From contig CAKZWQ010000064.1 in the NCBI GenBank assembly GCA_937921935.1, positions 1 to 45,186 of the forward strand: a stretch of DNA of 45,186 bases. Reading direction: 5' to 3'. The DNA comes from an uncultured Gammaproteobacteria bacterium. Lineage in GTDB: Bacteria > Pseudomonadota > Gammaproteobacteria > Steroidobacterales > GCA-2729495. Of the stretch, positions 6,321 to 14,505 are shown in pieces. The notes under the pieces were generated by a model that was not told where the DNA came from, searched no databases, and worked only from the letters and a program-made list of their open reading frames with translations. Position 1 is the first letter of the stretch. Each line of letters begins with the position of its first letter. Both the position numbers and the translations under genes were made by a program.

Positions 6321-9300
6321 CTATTCCGTATCTTTCTCGGAAGTACGCCGTGTCAGTGACGCATAGATCTCCCGGGTCTCCCTGGAGGGCTCGGCCGAAA
6401 GCTCAGCCTCCAGCGTCTTGCAGCAGCGGTTGTAGGTATCGATAGCCTCTGCCTGTCTGCCGGTCTGCTGACAACACAGCATCAGGCGCTGGTAGATCCC
6501 CTCAGCCAGCGGATCAACCTCCAGGCCTCGGTAGTAAAGCTCCAGCGCCTTCTCAGGTTGATCGTGATCTTCCCACCAGTGACCGACGTCATTAATAAAG
6601 CGCATGAATTTCCGACGGTACTGGTCACGGCTTGAGATGGTCCAGGCATTATCTTCGTCGCTGGGCAGGAAACTGCCCTGATAAAGACCAAGAATTCGCT
6701 CGCTGATCTGCCCCAGACCGTCAGCATCCGCCGACAAACCACGCAACGACTGCTGTAATTCATCAAGGGACTGATCCAGGGCCCAGGTATCAATCCAGAA
6801 GAACTTGTCACTGAGGGTCAGTTCGTTATTGCTCAGAATGACGGCACCCTCATCGCCCAACAGCTTTCGCAGGCGGTGCAGCGTGGTATTAAAGGACCGG
6901 TGCGCGTAGTCACGGTCGATGTTCGGCCACAAGGCGTCGGTGATGCGATCCACGCTCGTGTTGCGACCACCCATGGCAATGGCAACCTTCAGCACTTCCA
7001 GGGGGCGGCCCTGGCTGCGGCCGGAGAGCAGGTTATCGGCACCGTCCCGGGTCACGCTGAAACGCCCCAGGGTCTCTACCCGGAATCGCCAGGGCCAGGC
7101 ATCGATGTGCAGGCTCGCCTGCGCGGGCACCAGGCCACGCTGGCGGATCAGGCTGCGAACGTAATCAACCTCTATGCCCTCCTCCAGGGCATAAGCGCAC
7201 AGCTTCGCCATTTCTTCCGGCTGCCACCACAGGGTGTGCATATAGCCTTTTTCACGCCCCAGGCCCAGGGCGTAGCGCAATGCGTTGCGACCATATCGTG
7301 GCCGGCCCGCAATCAGGGAAATCTCGGCAAAGGTGAGGAAACTCATGAATTCCAGCAGGCGATTCTGAATTCGCCTGCCGATATCCCGAATCTCCGTCAG
7401 GGTACGCCTGGCCTTGGGCACATCGCCGCAGGCAATCAGCACATGACCCAGGGAAAGGCCGCACAACAACTCGAAGAAAGGCAGGCCGATTTCCCGCGCA
7501 ATACGCAGGCTGGTACGCACCAGCTGGTAAGCGCGCAAAGCATCCTTTTCCAGCATGGCCTGCCAGCCACCGAAGTAGTTGTAGATGCACGAGTCAAAAC
7601 TGTTGCGGGCCAATGCTTCCTTGTCCATCAACTGGGACAGTTCGTTGGCTTTATCCAGATCCCCGGCACCTAGGGCGCCGCCAATACCAAACACCAGCGT
7701 GCGATTGCGCCATAACCGCACACCCTTGGTTTCAGCCAGCTCAATGCCCCGGTCCACTGCCGTCATGCACTCTTTGTAGTCACCGGTCAGGGCGTAGTAC
7801 ATGGCCTCGATGCTGAACAGGGTCGCGTGCATGACCAAGGGGATATCGGGCCGGCCCAGCAGGGCCCGCATGGTTTGCAAAGCCGATTCTGTCTGGTGAA
7901 AACGCCCGGTCCAGACTGTTGCCGCGGTGACGATCAAGGTGACTTCCGCTTGCCGCTTGTGGGAGAGATCTGCCTGCATTAACACAGCGGTGCGCTCGCC
8001 CCAGGCCTCGATCCGGGGATGCGACGGTTGGCGGAAAACCATGGACATGAAGGTATAAGCGGTCACCCGCGCCTCCACTTCCAGGGACGGGAACGCGTCA
8101 ATCTCACTGGTGAGCTCCAGTGCTTCGGTAATCCAGCGATCCAGCAAGGTCATGTCATCAAGATCATTGAGAATCGCGTACATGGCGCCGGCCATGGCCA
8201 GCAGAACGCCCGTCAGGTCGGGCGTCGGTTCGGCACGGAACAACTCGTAAGCCTGCTCAAAAAGCCGGCGACTCTCCCGCGGCGCTGTCGGGAGCCGGCA
8301 CGAAGCCAGCCAGTAAAGCATCCAGGGAGATGCCTGCCGACGCCTGGGGGGCAAGGCATCGAGCCAGCGTTCGAGGGTCTCGCCGCGGCCCTGAGCCAGC
8401 ATGGTTTCCGCACGCTCACGAATGATGCGCATCAAAGCGTCCCAGTCGCGGCTGGTAACACGCAGCTCCACCGTCTCTTCGATCTGGCCGGCTTCCTCGA
8501 GCATGTCGGCAACGCGAGCGCGCAACTGGGTGCGGTCCCGGGTACTCAGCTCCTCTTCCGCACGGCTTAACAGGAACTCACGCAACAGCGGGTGATACTG
8601 ATAGACGGTATCGCTCTCGCTGTGCCTCGCAGTCACGAAATAGTCTTCCCGCGTCAGTTGGCTCAGCACGCTGTCGCTATCTGGGTGACCGGAGATTTCC
8701 GCGGCCATAGCGCCAGTGAACTGCTGGAACCATGCAGTTTTCAACAGCAAATCATGGGTATGGCTATCCAGGTCGTCAAACAATTCGCCGGCAAGATAGT
8801 CAAAAACAACCTGGGGCAATACGTCCTGGGGCACGTCTGTCATTGGTACCTGACCCTCACTACGTCCCAGCAACAACACCAGGCCCGCTGCCCACCCCTG
8901 GGTTTTCTCGTAAAGCTTTTCCAGCGCGGCGTCGTCGAGATCGGGCCGACGTAGTTGTGCCAGTGCTGCTGATTCATCGCGGGTCAGCTTCAGGTCATCC
9001 GGGTCAATCACCTCCATGCGCTGATTGGCCCGGAAGCGCGCCATCGATCTTGGCGGGTCGCGACGACTGATGAAGGTCACACAGCCACCGGCGGGCAGCT
9101 CTTCCAGCCCGTGTCGTAAAACTTCGTGCAGGCGCGACTGCGAGGGCACTTCCTGGTAATTGTCGAATACCAGGGCAAAGGGCGGCGTCAGGCGCGCGAA
9201 CAGTTCCCGGAAATAGCGACGGGTAAACGCCGGCAGGTTGTTCTGATACTCAGTCGTGAACAGCGGCAAGGGTGAGCGTTCCTCGCCATCTGTGGACTCG

Positions 9301-9560
9301 GGCAGAGCCTGCGCCATGTAATAGAAAAAGGTTGCAACATCCGCATCACCCGGATCGACCTCGTACCAGATGCACTCCGGTGCCCAGGTATCCAGGTAAT
9401 CAGCGACCAGGGTTGTTTTACCCGAACCCGGTGGCCCGGCAACCCAGATGATCGAGCGCTCGCGGCCCTGGTCCAGGCGCTTGTACAACCTGTCCCGCGG
9501 CAGAATACCGCCCAGATGGGGCCGGGTCAGTTTTGCCAGGGTGTGGGGATGTTCAGTCAT
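6321..9560 (-). CDS. MalT/STAND-type ATPase regulator with OmpR-like + BTAD output domain
   Basis: This is a 1079-aa transcriptional regulator. The N-terminal ATPase has Walker A A-G-P-P-G-S-G-K-T-T (41-50) and Walker B F-A-L-V-F-D-N-Y (128-135), followed by a winged-helix and long helical TPR-like sensor region (about 340-820), as in MalT/LuxR large ATP-binding regulators. Instead of a C-terminal LuxR helix-turn-helix it ends in an OmpR/PhoB-like winged helix (about 825-925; V-D-R-I-T-D-A-L-W-P plus R-S-F-N-T-T-L-H-R-L-R-K-L-L) and a bacterial transcriptional activator domain (BTAD, about 930-1070), the output module of SARP regulators. SARP/PhoB-type domains bind direct repeats of 11-bp period; exactly such repeats precede three flanking operons. 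Ligand-triggered, ATP-dependent oligomerisation is expected from the STAND family. The gene is divergent from the lipoprotein operon, and TAGTAT (9585-9590, minus) could be its own -10. Confidence 0.93.
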   Translation of the reverse strand: MTEHPHTLAKLTRPHLGGILPRDRLYKRLDQGRERSIIWVAGPPGSGKTTLVADYLDTWAPECIWYEVDPGDADVATFFYYMAQALPESTDGEERSPLPLFTTEYQNNLPAFTRRYFRELFARLTPPFALVFDNYQEVPSQSRLHEVLRHGLEELPAGGCVTFISRRDPPRSMARFRANQRMEVIDPDDLKLTRDESAALAQLRRPDLDDAALEKLYEKTQGWAAGLVLLLGRSEGQVPMTDVPQDVLPQVVFDYLAGELFDDLDSHTHDLLLKTAWFQQFTGAMAAEISGHPDSDSVLSQLTREDYFVTARHSESDTVYQYHPLLREFLLSRAEEELSTRDRTQLRARVADMLEEAGQIEETVELRVTSRDWDALMRIIRERAETMLAQGRGETLERWLDALPPRRRQASPWMLYWLASCRLPTAPRESRRLFEQAYELFRAEPTPDLTGVLLAMAGAMYAILNDLDDMTLLDRWITEALELTSEIDAFPSLEVEARVTAYTFMSMVFRQPSHPRIEAWGERTAVLMQADLSHKRQAEVTLIVTAATVWTGRFHQTESALQTMRALLGRPDIPLVMHATLFSIEAMYYALTGDYKECMTAVDRGIELAETKGVRLWRNRTLVFGIGGALGAGDLDKANELSQLMDKEALARNSFDSCIYNYFGGWQAMLEKDALRAYQLVRTSLRIAREIGLPFFELLCGLSLGHVLIACGDVPKARRTLTEIRDIGRRIQNRLLEFMSFLTFAEISLIAGRPRYGRNALRYALGLGREKGYMHTLWWQPEEMAKLCAYALEEGIEVDYVRSLIRQRGLVPAQASLHIDAWPWRFRVETLGRFSVTRDGADNLLSGRSQGRPLEVLKVAIAMGGRNTSVDRITDALWPNIDRDYAHRSFNTTLHRLRKLLGDEGAVILSNNELTLSDKFFWIDTWALDQSLDELQQSLRGLSADADGLGQISERILGLYQGSFLPSDEDNAWTISSRDQYRRKFMRFINDVGHWWEDHDQPEKALELYYRGLEVDPLAEGIYQRLMLCCQQTGRQAEAIDTYNRCCKTLEAELSAEPSRETREIYASLTRRTSEKDTE

Positions 9561-9628
9561 ATTTGGGGCTCAATGCCTGGGTAAATACTAGCAAGCCAGC
9601 TCATGGCCAGGGGCCTCCCAAGGCAAGT

Positions 9629-9667
9629 TGTAAGTCAGTTGTAAGCCCCCTGTTTGCGGGCTGTAGC
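9629..9667 (+). promoter_or_regulatory. Direct-repeat promoter of the lipoprotein operon
   Basis: The plus strand reads TGTAAG (9629-9634), 5 nt, TGTAAG (9640-9645), 16 nt, TGTAGC (9662-9667). The repeat period and the distance to the -10-like hexamer are exactly those of the two minus-strand promoters at 5080-5118 and 6254-6292, although the flanking sequence is unrelated. The site lies between the divergent regulator and lipoprotein genes, so it may also influence the regulator. Confidence 0.65.
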
Positions 9668-9735
9668 ACCGTGCGGCCTATGGTCTGGATCGTGATCTAC
9701 GAACACCGGGCCGGGCGCCCGGGGAGGCAAACAGC

Positions 9736-10173
9736 GTGATCAACATAATGCGTACATTTGGCTTGATAGCCCTGCTTTTGTCCGCTCTCGCCGGCTGCAC
9801 AGCCAGCCAGCACCGAGCTGGCCTGGAAGATGACAGCGCGGAGCGCGTGACCGTGGGCACTGTGCAGCGTGAAATTACTGTCGGCATGCCGGCTGGACAG
9901 GTTGCCGAGGTCCTGGGCTCCCCGAACATCGTGACAAACGATGAAGAAAACCGGGAAACCTGGATCTACGACAAGATCTCTACCGACGTTGCCTACTCTC
10001 AAAGTAGCGGCGGCGTGGGTGGGCTGATTTTCGGCGGCTCCGGCGGCGGCCTGGGTATTGGTTCAGCCCGCTCGGGTGCCACGAAGACCTCGCAGCGCAC
10101 CCTGACCGTCGTTATTCATTTCGACAGCAATAGTTACGTTCGTGACTTTGCTTATCACACGTCGCGGTTCTAG
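9736..10173 (+). CDS. SmpA/BamE-like small lipoprotein
   Basis: This 145-aa lipoprotein has lipobox L-A-G-C (Cys near residue 21). The mature part begins with a segment typical of the SmpA/OmlA-BamE fold: V-Q-R-E-I-T-V-G-M-P-A-G-Q-V-A-E-V-L-G-S-P, then E-T-W-I-Y-D. A Gly/Ser-rich loop (G-G-V-G-G-L-I-F-G-G-S-G-G-G) is inserted before the last strands. It is probably not BamE itself, since it sits in an accessory lipoprotein operon. The GTG at 9736 is chosen because GGGGAGG (9721-9727) is 8 nt upstream; an ATG at 9748 is too far. First of four co-directional lipoprotein genes behind the TGTAAG-repeat promoter. Confidence 0.85.
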   Translation: MINIMRTFGLIALLLSALAGCTASQHRAGLEDDSAERVTVGTVQREITVGMPAGQVAEVLGSPNIVTNDEENRETWIYDKISTDVAYSQSSGGVGGLIFGGSGGGLGIGSARSGATKTSQRTLTVVIHFDSNSYVRDFAYHTSRF

Positions 10174-10191
10174 AGCGCGAGGAGATCAGTC

Positions 10192-10752
10192 ATGAGGACA
10201 ATGACGCAACGATGCTGCCTGGGCCTGCTGGCCCTGAGCCTTCTGCAAGCCTGTCAAATGAGCCCGACCCGCGAAGACGACTTGCGATTGCGGGAAAGCC
10301 CGATGGAGATTCGCAGCCTGCAGACTCGAACTTTCGCCGCCCCCTCTGAAACAGAGGTTCTCTCGGCATCCATCGCCGCACTCCAGGATATGCAGTTCAA
10401 CATCGATCGTATCGAAACGCCTTTGGGTGTCATCACGGCATCGAAGCTGTCGGACGCAGAGTCCCCGCGTGAGCAGATGGCTCTGCTGCTGGTAGACATG
10501 GTCTGCATGCTCGGGGGCGAAGACTGCGGTGCCCTGGCCACGGCCAGTGACGACCAGCAAATCACCCTGACCCTCGTGGTGCAACCCAGTCTGGCGACGC
10601 CTGATAAGTACGTGGCTCGCGTGACTTTGCAACGCGTAGTTTACGACACCGTGCAACGTGTGCTGCTTAAGGAACCGCTGAATGACCCGGAAATCTACCA
10701 AGCGATTTTTGACCGGCTTGGCAAGTCAATCTTCATGGAAGCCACCATCTAA
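10192..10752 (+). CDS. Lipoprotein, paralogue of the next gene
   Basis: This 186-aa lipoprotein has a signal ending L-L-Q-A-C (Cys21). The body has the pattern P-M-E-I-R-S-L-Q-T-R-T-F, A-A-L-Q-D-M-Q-F-N-I-D, L-G-V-I-T-A-S-K and a tail D-P-E-I-Y-Q-A-I-F-D-R-L-G-K-S-I-F. All of these are shared with the following gene, so the pair arose by duplication. This copy has an extra central segment with C-M-L-G-G-E-D-C. The ribosome site AGGAG (10180-10184) is 7 nt before ATG. No characterised function is known to me. The fold, an LptE/secretin-N-like alpha-beta unit, can only be guessed at; envelope location is well supported. Confidence 0.82.
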   Translation: MRTMTQRCCLGLLALSLLQACQMSPTREDDLRLRESPMEIRSLQTRTFAAPSETEVLSASIAALQDMQFNIDRIETPLGVITASKLSDAESPREQMALLLVDMVCMLGGEDCGALATASDDQQITLTLVVQPSLATPDKYVARVTLQRVVYDTVQRVLLKEPLNDPEIYQAIFDRLGKSIFMEATI

Positions 10753-10780
10753 ACCGCCCCTGCTCAAGGAGGCAAATATT

Positions 10781-11200
10781 ATGTGTCCCACGAAAACATT
10801 ACTGACATTGATCGCAATAGCATCCCTCACTGCCTGCATGATGCCGAAGGCACCTGATGTCGCCGGCGACCAGAGCCAACTGGAAATACGACAAATTCAA
10901 ACGCGTGAGTACGAGGCTATTAATAAGCGTCTGGCCATGCGCTCTACAGTCGCAACCCTGCAGGATCTTGGCTTCTCCATCGACAACGCGGATCTGAGCC
11001 TGGGCGCCATCACCGCGACACGTCATCGCGCCCGCACCATGCGCATGACGGTGACCACCCGAGAGCAACCGGGCAAACGAGTTGCCGTTCGAGCCAGCGC
11101 CCGGCTGGGCCAGAAGGGCATCGACGATCCGGAGACCTACCAGGACTTTTTCATGGCCCTGGACAAGGCCATTTTTCTAAGCCGCAACAGGATCGACTAA
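10781..11200 (+). CDS. Lipoprotein, shorter paralogue of the preceding gene
   Basis: This 139-aa lipoprotein has a signal ending S-L-T-A-C (Cys19). It shares with the upstream gene the motifs Q-L-E-I-R-Q-I-Q-T-R-E, A-T-L-Q-D-L-G-F-S-I-D, L-G-A-I-T-A-T-R and D-P-E-T-Y-Q-D-F-F-M-A-L-D-K-A-I-F. ATG 10781 is chosen because AAGGAGG (10766-10772) is 8 nt upstream. A longer in-frame extension back to 10682 would overlap the previous gene and hide the signal peptide. Third gene of the lipoprotein operon. Function unknown. Confidence 0.85.
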   Translation: MCPTKTLLTLIAIASLTACMMPKAPDVAGDQSQLEIRQIQTREYEAINKRLAMRSTVATLQDLGFSIDNADLSLGAITATRHRARTMRMTVTTREQPGKRVAVRASARLGQKGIDDPETYQDFFMALDKAIFLSRNRID

Positions 11201-11209
11201 GGAGCCGCC

Positions 11210-12151
11210 ATGAATCGTGAAAAGATATTTACGAGCCAGCCAAACAAGCTTCATGGTAGCCAACACCGTGGCCTGATCAGGATTCTGATTTGCTGTATCG
11301 CAATCCTGCTGTCCGGCGGCTGCGCCACCAAATATTCTCCGCGCGCAGACCTTTCGACGGTAGAAACTATTGGTGTAGTTGTGCCCACCGGATCCACGGA
11401 GCCGGAGAATGCCGAAGACTTTCTGGAGGTATACAAACTTACGGCGGGAGAAGGCCAGCTAAGGAACACCGCCGCAGGCGCCGGCAAAGGCGCCATTCTT
11501 GGCACGGCCGCGGGTGCAGGCGCCGGGGCGATACTGGGTTGCTCAGCAGCGGCTATGGTGGCCCCCGTCTGCTGGGCGGCAGTACTGACAGCCGGTGCGG
11601 TGATGGGCGGGACCACGGGAGCGGTGATTGGCGCAAATGCAGACCCCGAGAAGCCCATCGAGTCTGCGCCGGTTCATTTATATGAAGTTAACCAGGTGCT
11701 GCCGGATATAACACAACGGTACCTGGCTAACGAAGCCCTGGAGAGCCGAGCCCTGACGATAATGCGCAACCAAGGCACGCCCATACAATTTGTCCCCGCT
11801 ACGTGGAATGGCGAACGCTATGTGGAATCCCCCGACGAAAAATCGATGCCCGCAGCCTCCGCAACCAACCTGGTTCTCAGTGAGATGACTATCTCGATCA
11901 GCGGGAAAGCCAAGGAAGACCCCAAGCTCAGATTTATTGTTTACATGCAATGGGCGCTGACCAAATATAACCCTGAGACTAATGACGATGAGATCTGGGA
12001 CTTGATGTCGTCGAGTTACACATCAAAGCAGCACAAACTATCGCAGTGGATGGAGAATAACGGCGCCCTGCTCAAGCACGAAGTTGATAGCGGATTAACA
12101 ACGACACTTGCGGAGTCTATGTCTGTGCTTCCAACAATGACGAAGCGCTAA
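11210..12151 (+). CDS. Lipoprotein with glycine-zipper membrane segment
   Basis: This 313-aa lipoprotein has a late signal peptide (hydrophobic about 23-36, lipobox L-S-G-G-C near residue 38, after a long polar N-region). It is followed by a glycine-zipper hairpin (about 88-143: G-A-G-K-G-A-I-L-G-T-A-A-G-A-G-A-G-A-I-L-G, then G-A-V-M-G-G-T-T-G-A-V-I-G) that would insert in the outer membrane, and a C-terminal soluble domain of about 165 residues. Glycine zippers are common in outer-membrane lipoproteins of the SlyB/Rick-17kDa type. Ribosome site AAGGAG overlaps the previous stop. Last gene of the four-lipoprotein operon; no terminator is obvious before the convergent GST. Confidence 0.85.
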   Translation: MNREKIFTSQPNKLHGSQHRGLIRILICCIAILLSGGCATKYSPRADLSTVETIGVVVPTGSTEPENAEDFLEVYKLTAGEGQLRNTAAGAGKGAILGTAAGAGAGAILGCSAAAMVAPVCWAAVLTAGAVMGGTTGAVIGANADPEKPIESAPVHLYEVNQVLPDITQRYLANEALESRALTIMRNQGTPIQFVPATWNGERYVESPDEKSMPAASATNLVLSEMTISISGKAKEDPKLRFIVYMQWALTKYNPETNDDEIWDLMSSSYTSKQHKLSQWMENNGALLKHEVDSGLTTTLAESMSVLPTMTKR

Positions 12152-12178
12152 AAAACTTCGGGTACCTGCTCTCCGTCG

Positions 12179-12850
12179 CTACTGCAGCCTGGCATTCTCA
12201 TCCTCTGCTGCCTGCCATTCTTCAGGGTTACGACCGAAGGGAATCATGACGTGATGCTGATAAGCGGCACGCTCAGCCAGTCGTTGATACCAGGCATCCA
12301 CATGGGCCAGCGCCGGCCGCTCAATCTCCAGCGCCAGATACCGATAGCTCATGGTCCCGATGGGAATATCGCCCATGCTGAACTCATCACCCGCGACGTA
12401 GGGCTGCTTTGACAAGTGATCGTCCAGCAGCTCGTAGCAGCGTGCGCAGCCTTTGAGCCCTGCCGCCATTTGAGCCTGATCAGCCTGCTCGGATGACCGG
12501 CGAATCTGGTTGATAAAGACACGCATGAAGGCCGGCCCGGCGCTCGTCGCCTGCCAGTCCATCCACTGATCTGCATGGGCGAGAGTCCGCGTTTCCTCCG
12601 GCCACAGGCCACCGTGTCCATAAGTTCGCGCCAGGTAGCGAACACAGGCATTGGAATCCCACATCACCAACTCACCGTCCTGAAGAGTCGGCACCACACG
12701 ATTGGGGTTTCTGGCGGGATAATCATCTGGATAACCGAAGGAGCCACCCACATCCTCACGCCGGTACCCCAAAGCCAGCTCACCCAATGCCCACATAACT
12801 TTCTGGACATTCATCGAGTTGCGCCTGCCCTGCACATGAATAACGGTCAC
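12179..12850 (-). CDS. Glutathione S-transferase family protein
   Basis: This 223-aa cytosolic protein has an N-terminal thioredoxin-like domain (about 1-80). It shows R-R-N-S-M-N-V-Q-K-V-M-W-A-L, where the Ser/Asn region would contact the glutathione thiol, the cis-Pro segment N-R-V-V-P-T-L and the E/D-S pair M-W-D-S-N-A containing the glutathione-carboxylate site. A C-terminal helical domain contains G-D-E-F-S-M-G-D-I-P-I-G (the N-capping box/hydrophobic staple of GSTs). GTG start at 12850 with AGAAGG about 7 nt upstream. It likely conjugates or reduces electrophiles with glutathione; the substrate is unknown. Glutathione use fits the nearby glutathionyl-hydroquinone reductase. Confidence 0.92.
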   Translation of the reverse strand: MTVIHVQGRRNSMNVQKVMWALGELALGYRREDVGGSFGYPDDYPARNPNRVVPTLQDGELVMWDSNACVRYLARTYGHGGLWPEETRTLAHADQWMDWQATSAGPAFMRVFINQIRRSSEQADQAQMAAGLKGCARCYELLDDHLSKQPYVAGDEFSMGDIPIGTMSYRYLALEIERPALAHVDAWYQRLAERAAYQHHVMIPFGRNPEEWQAAEDENARLQ

Positions 12851-13033
12851 GGTCGCGCCTTCTGATCAGCCGATATCAGCCCGAGTATATCGATGCCCGG
12901 CCGGTACCCATGGATGCGCCGCAGGCAGACCAGGACTTGGCCGAACCGCGCACCGGGACCAAATGCTGGTTGCACGGGCGTTTCAGCGGCGATTACTCTG
13001 CTGGGCCTGACCCAAATCACCGGGAGCCCGTCA

Positions 13034-13714
13034 ATGACCGTCAGAAAAATCCTAGCCCCCTCCTCCGTTGCGCTGCTAATCAGCTTGACGGGCATACTGC
13101 TGCTGGCCGCACCTGGCAGTTTTGCCGGCGCCCATAAGCGCATCCAGCCCATGGTCCCCATTAGCGTTGATCCGGAAGTTGAGGCCGCAGTAAAAGCCGT
13201 CGTGCTGGATACGGCCGAGCGCTGGAATTCCCAGGACTTTGCGACTGTGCTGGAACTGTGGGACAAGAACGAGCCCTTCCCCACGTATCTCGCTGAAGAA
13301 CAGGCCCAATGGTTCGTTGGCTGGGATCGACTCAATGAATACCTCGACCCGGCCATGCCTAACCCGATCCTGGACGCCATCCGTGAAGAGATGTTCCAGA
13401 TCCAGGTGAAAGAGATCGGTCCCGATCTGGCCATCGCCATCTGGGAAATGCGCTTCCACATGAAAATGCGCTTTAGCAATGCTATTGGTGAAACCGTACG
13501 GGTCAGCGCGGTACTGCGCAATACGCCGGAGGGCTGGCGCTACATCCATTGGGCCGAATCGCCGAAGACGGCCATGGTCTACATCGAAGACCTGTATGAG
13601 CAGGATGTGGACGACGACTGGCCCGAGTTCTTCGAGGAAGCCAAGAAACGGCGCAAGGAAGTCGTCAAGAAGAAGAAAGCCGCCATGCGCAGTCAGGCGG
13701 CTGCACCGGAGTAA
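13034..13714 (+). CDS. Exported SnoaL/NTF2-like protein
   Basis: This 226-aa protein has a signal peptide or anchor (K-I-L-A-P-S-S-V-A-L-L-I-S-L-T-G-I-L-L-L, cleavage near S-F-A-G). The body resembles a SnoaL/NTF2-like alpha+beta barrel: a helix with V-L-D-T-A-E-R-W-N-S-Q-D-F-A-T-V-L-E-L-W-D, then beta strands with I-A-I-W-E-M-R-F-H-M and a W-R-Y-I-H-W-A-E-S-P motif. The C-terminus is strongly basic (K-K-R-R-K-E-V-V-K-K-K-K). ATG 13034 is preferred because longer frames starting at 12893 precede the signal peptide with 47 unrelated residues. Divergent from the GST. Function unknown. Confidence 0.75.
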   Translation: MTVRKILAPSSVALLISLTGILLLAAPGSFAGAHKRIQPMVPISVDPEVEAAVKAVVLDTAERWNSQDFATVLELWDKNEPFPTYLAEEQAQWFVGWDRLNEYLDPAMPNPILDAIREEMFQIQVKEIGPDLAIAIWEMRFHMKMRFSNAIGETVRVSAVLRNTPEGWRYIHWAESPKTAMVYIEDLYEQDVDDDWPEFFEEAKKRRKEVVKKKKAAMRSQAAAPE

Positions 13715-13786
13715 GTCGCTAGTCAGGATTTGGCGTCGGGCATCCGTCCAGGACAGTTGCCCGGCGCCACTTCAATCACTTTAGCC

Positions 13787-14455
13787 TTATGCAGCCAGGT
13801 GTTTTGCCAGAAAGGCGAGACTGCGCTGTTCAGATGATCGTGAGGCATCCGGGTCGAAACCCTCGCGGTCTTCACAATTGAAGCCGTGCCCTGCACCTTC
13901 GTACACGTAAATGTCACCGCTGGGGTCAGCCGAGCGCAGCTGGTCAATCACCTCCGGCGGAATAAAGCCATCATCTGCCCCGAAGTGATACTGCACAGGC
14001 ACCTTGGGCTGCATCCGCTCCAGCAATCGACCGATCCCGCCGCCGTAGTAAGACACGGCACAATTGAACGGCTGGCCGGCGGCGGCCATGTAAGCGACAG
14101 TGCCGCCCCAGCAGTAGCCAATAATGCCAGTGGCGCCGCTGCCCGCCACGACCTGGCGGGCCGCTTCCACATCCGCCAGCATTTGCGGCGGCGGAATAGA
14201 CATGGCAGCTTCGCCGCCGCGTTTGAAATCCGCATAGTCGACGATCAAACCGGGTTCGACGCGATCAAACAGTGCCGGTAGCACCACGTGATAACCCGCG
14301 TCAGCGTAGCGGTCGGCACAGTGCTGCATCTGTTCGGTCAGACCGAAGATTTCCTGGATCATGACCAGGCCCCCTTTGGGCTCACCTGAAGGCTCCGCCT
14401 CATAGGCAGCCAGCCGGTGACCGTCTGCTGCTTCCAGTTCAATCCATGTACCCAT
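13787..14455 (-). CDS. Dienelactone hydrolase family protein
   Basis: This 222-aa alpha/beta hydrolase has the Cys-Asp-His triad of dienelactone hydrolases: G-Y-C-W-G-G (nucleophilic Cys), G-A-D-D-G-F-I-P-P (Asp) and G-A-G-H-G-F-N (His). Family role: hydrolysis of dienelactone in chlorocatechol degradation, or related esters/lactones. Last gene of the doxX-pirin-hydroquinone reductase-hydrolase run, 50 bp after the reductase. The context of quinone/electrophile handling suggests an aromatic-derived lactone or a general detoxification role (inference). Confidence 0.92.
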   Translation of the reverse strand: MGTWIELEAADGHRLAAYEAEPSGEPKGGLVMIQEIFGLTEQMQHCADRYADAGYHVVLPALFDRVEPGLIVDYADFKRGGEAAMSIPPPQMLADVEAARQVVAGSGATGIIGYCWGGTVAYMAAAGQPFNCAVSYYGGGIGRLLERMQPKVPVQYHFGADDGFIPPEVIDQLRSADPSGDIYVYEGAGHGFNCEDREGFDPDASRSSEQRSLAFLAKHLAA

Positions 14456-14505
14456 TCACCAAGCCTAGCGCAGCGCGCCTTTGACCGCGACACCGACTCC
14501 GGCAA

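Noticed and set aside
6876..7673. 265-codon plus-strand frame inside the regulator
   Set aside because: It is antisense to a clear coding region, with a low-complexity product and no ribosome site; a GC-driven shadow frame.
9736..10173. Naming the first lipoprotein bamE
   Set aside because: It has only SmpA/BamE-like motifs, carries a Gly/Ser-rich insertion and sits in an accessory lipoprotein operon, so the family name is used without the gene symbol.
10682..10780. Extended start of the third lipoprotein gene
   Set aside because: The extension overlaps the preceding gene and buries the signal peptide; the ATG at 10781 has AAGGAGG at ideal spacing.
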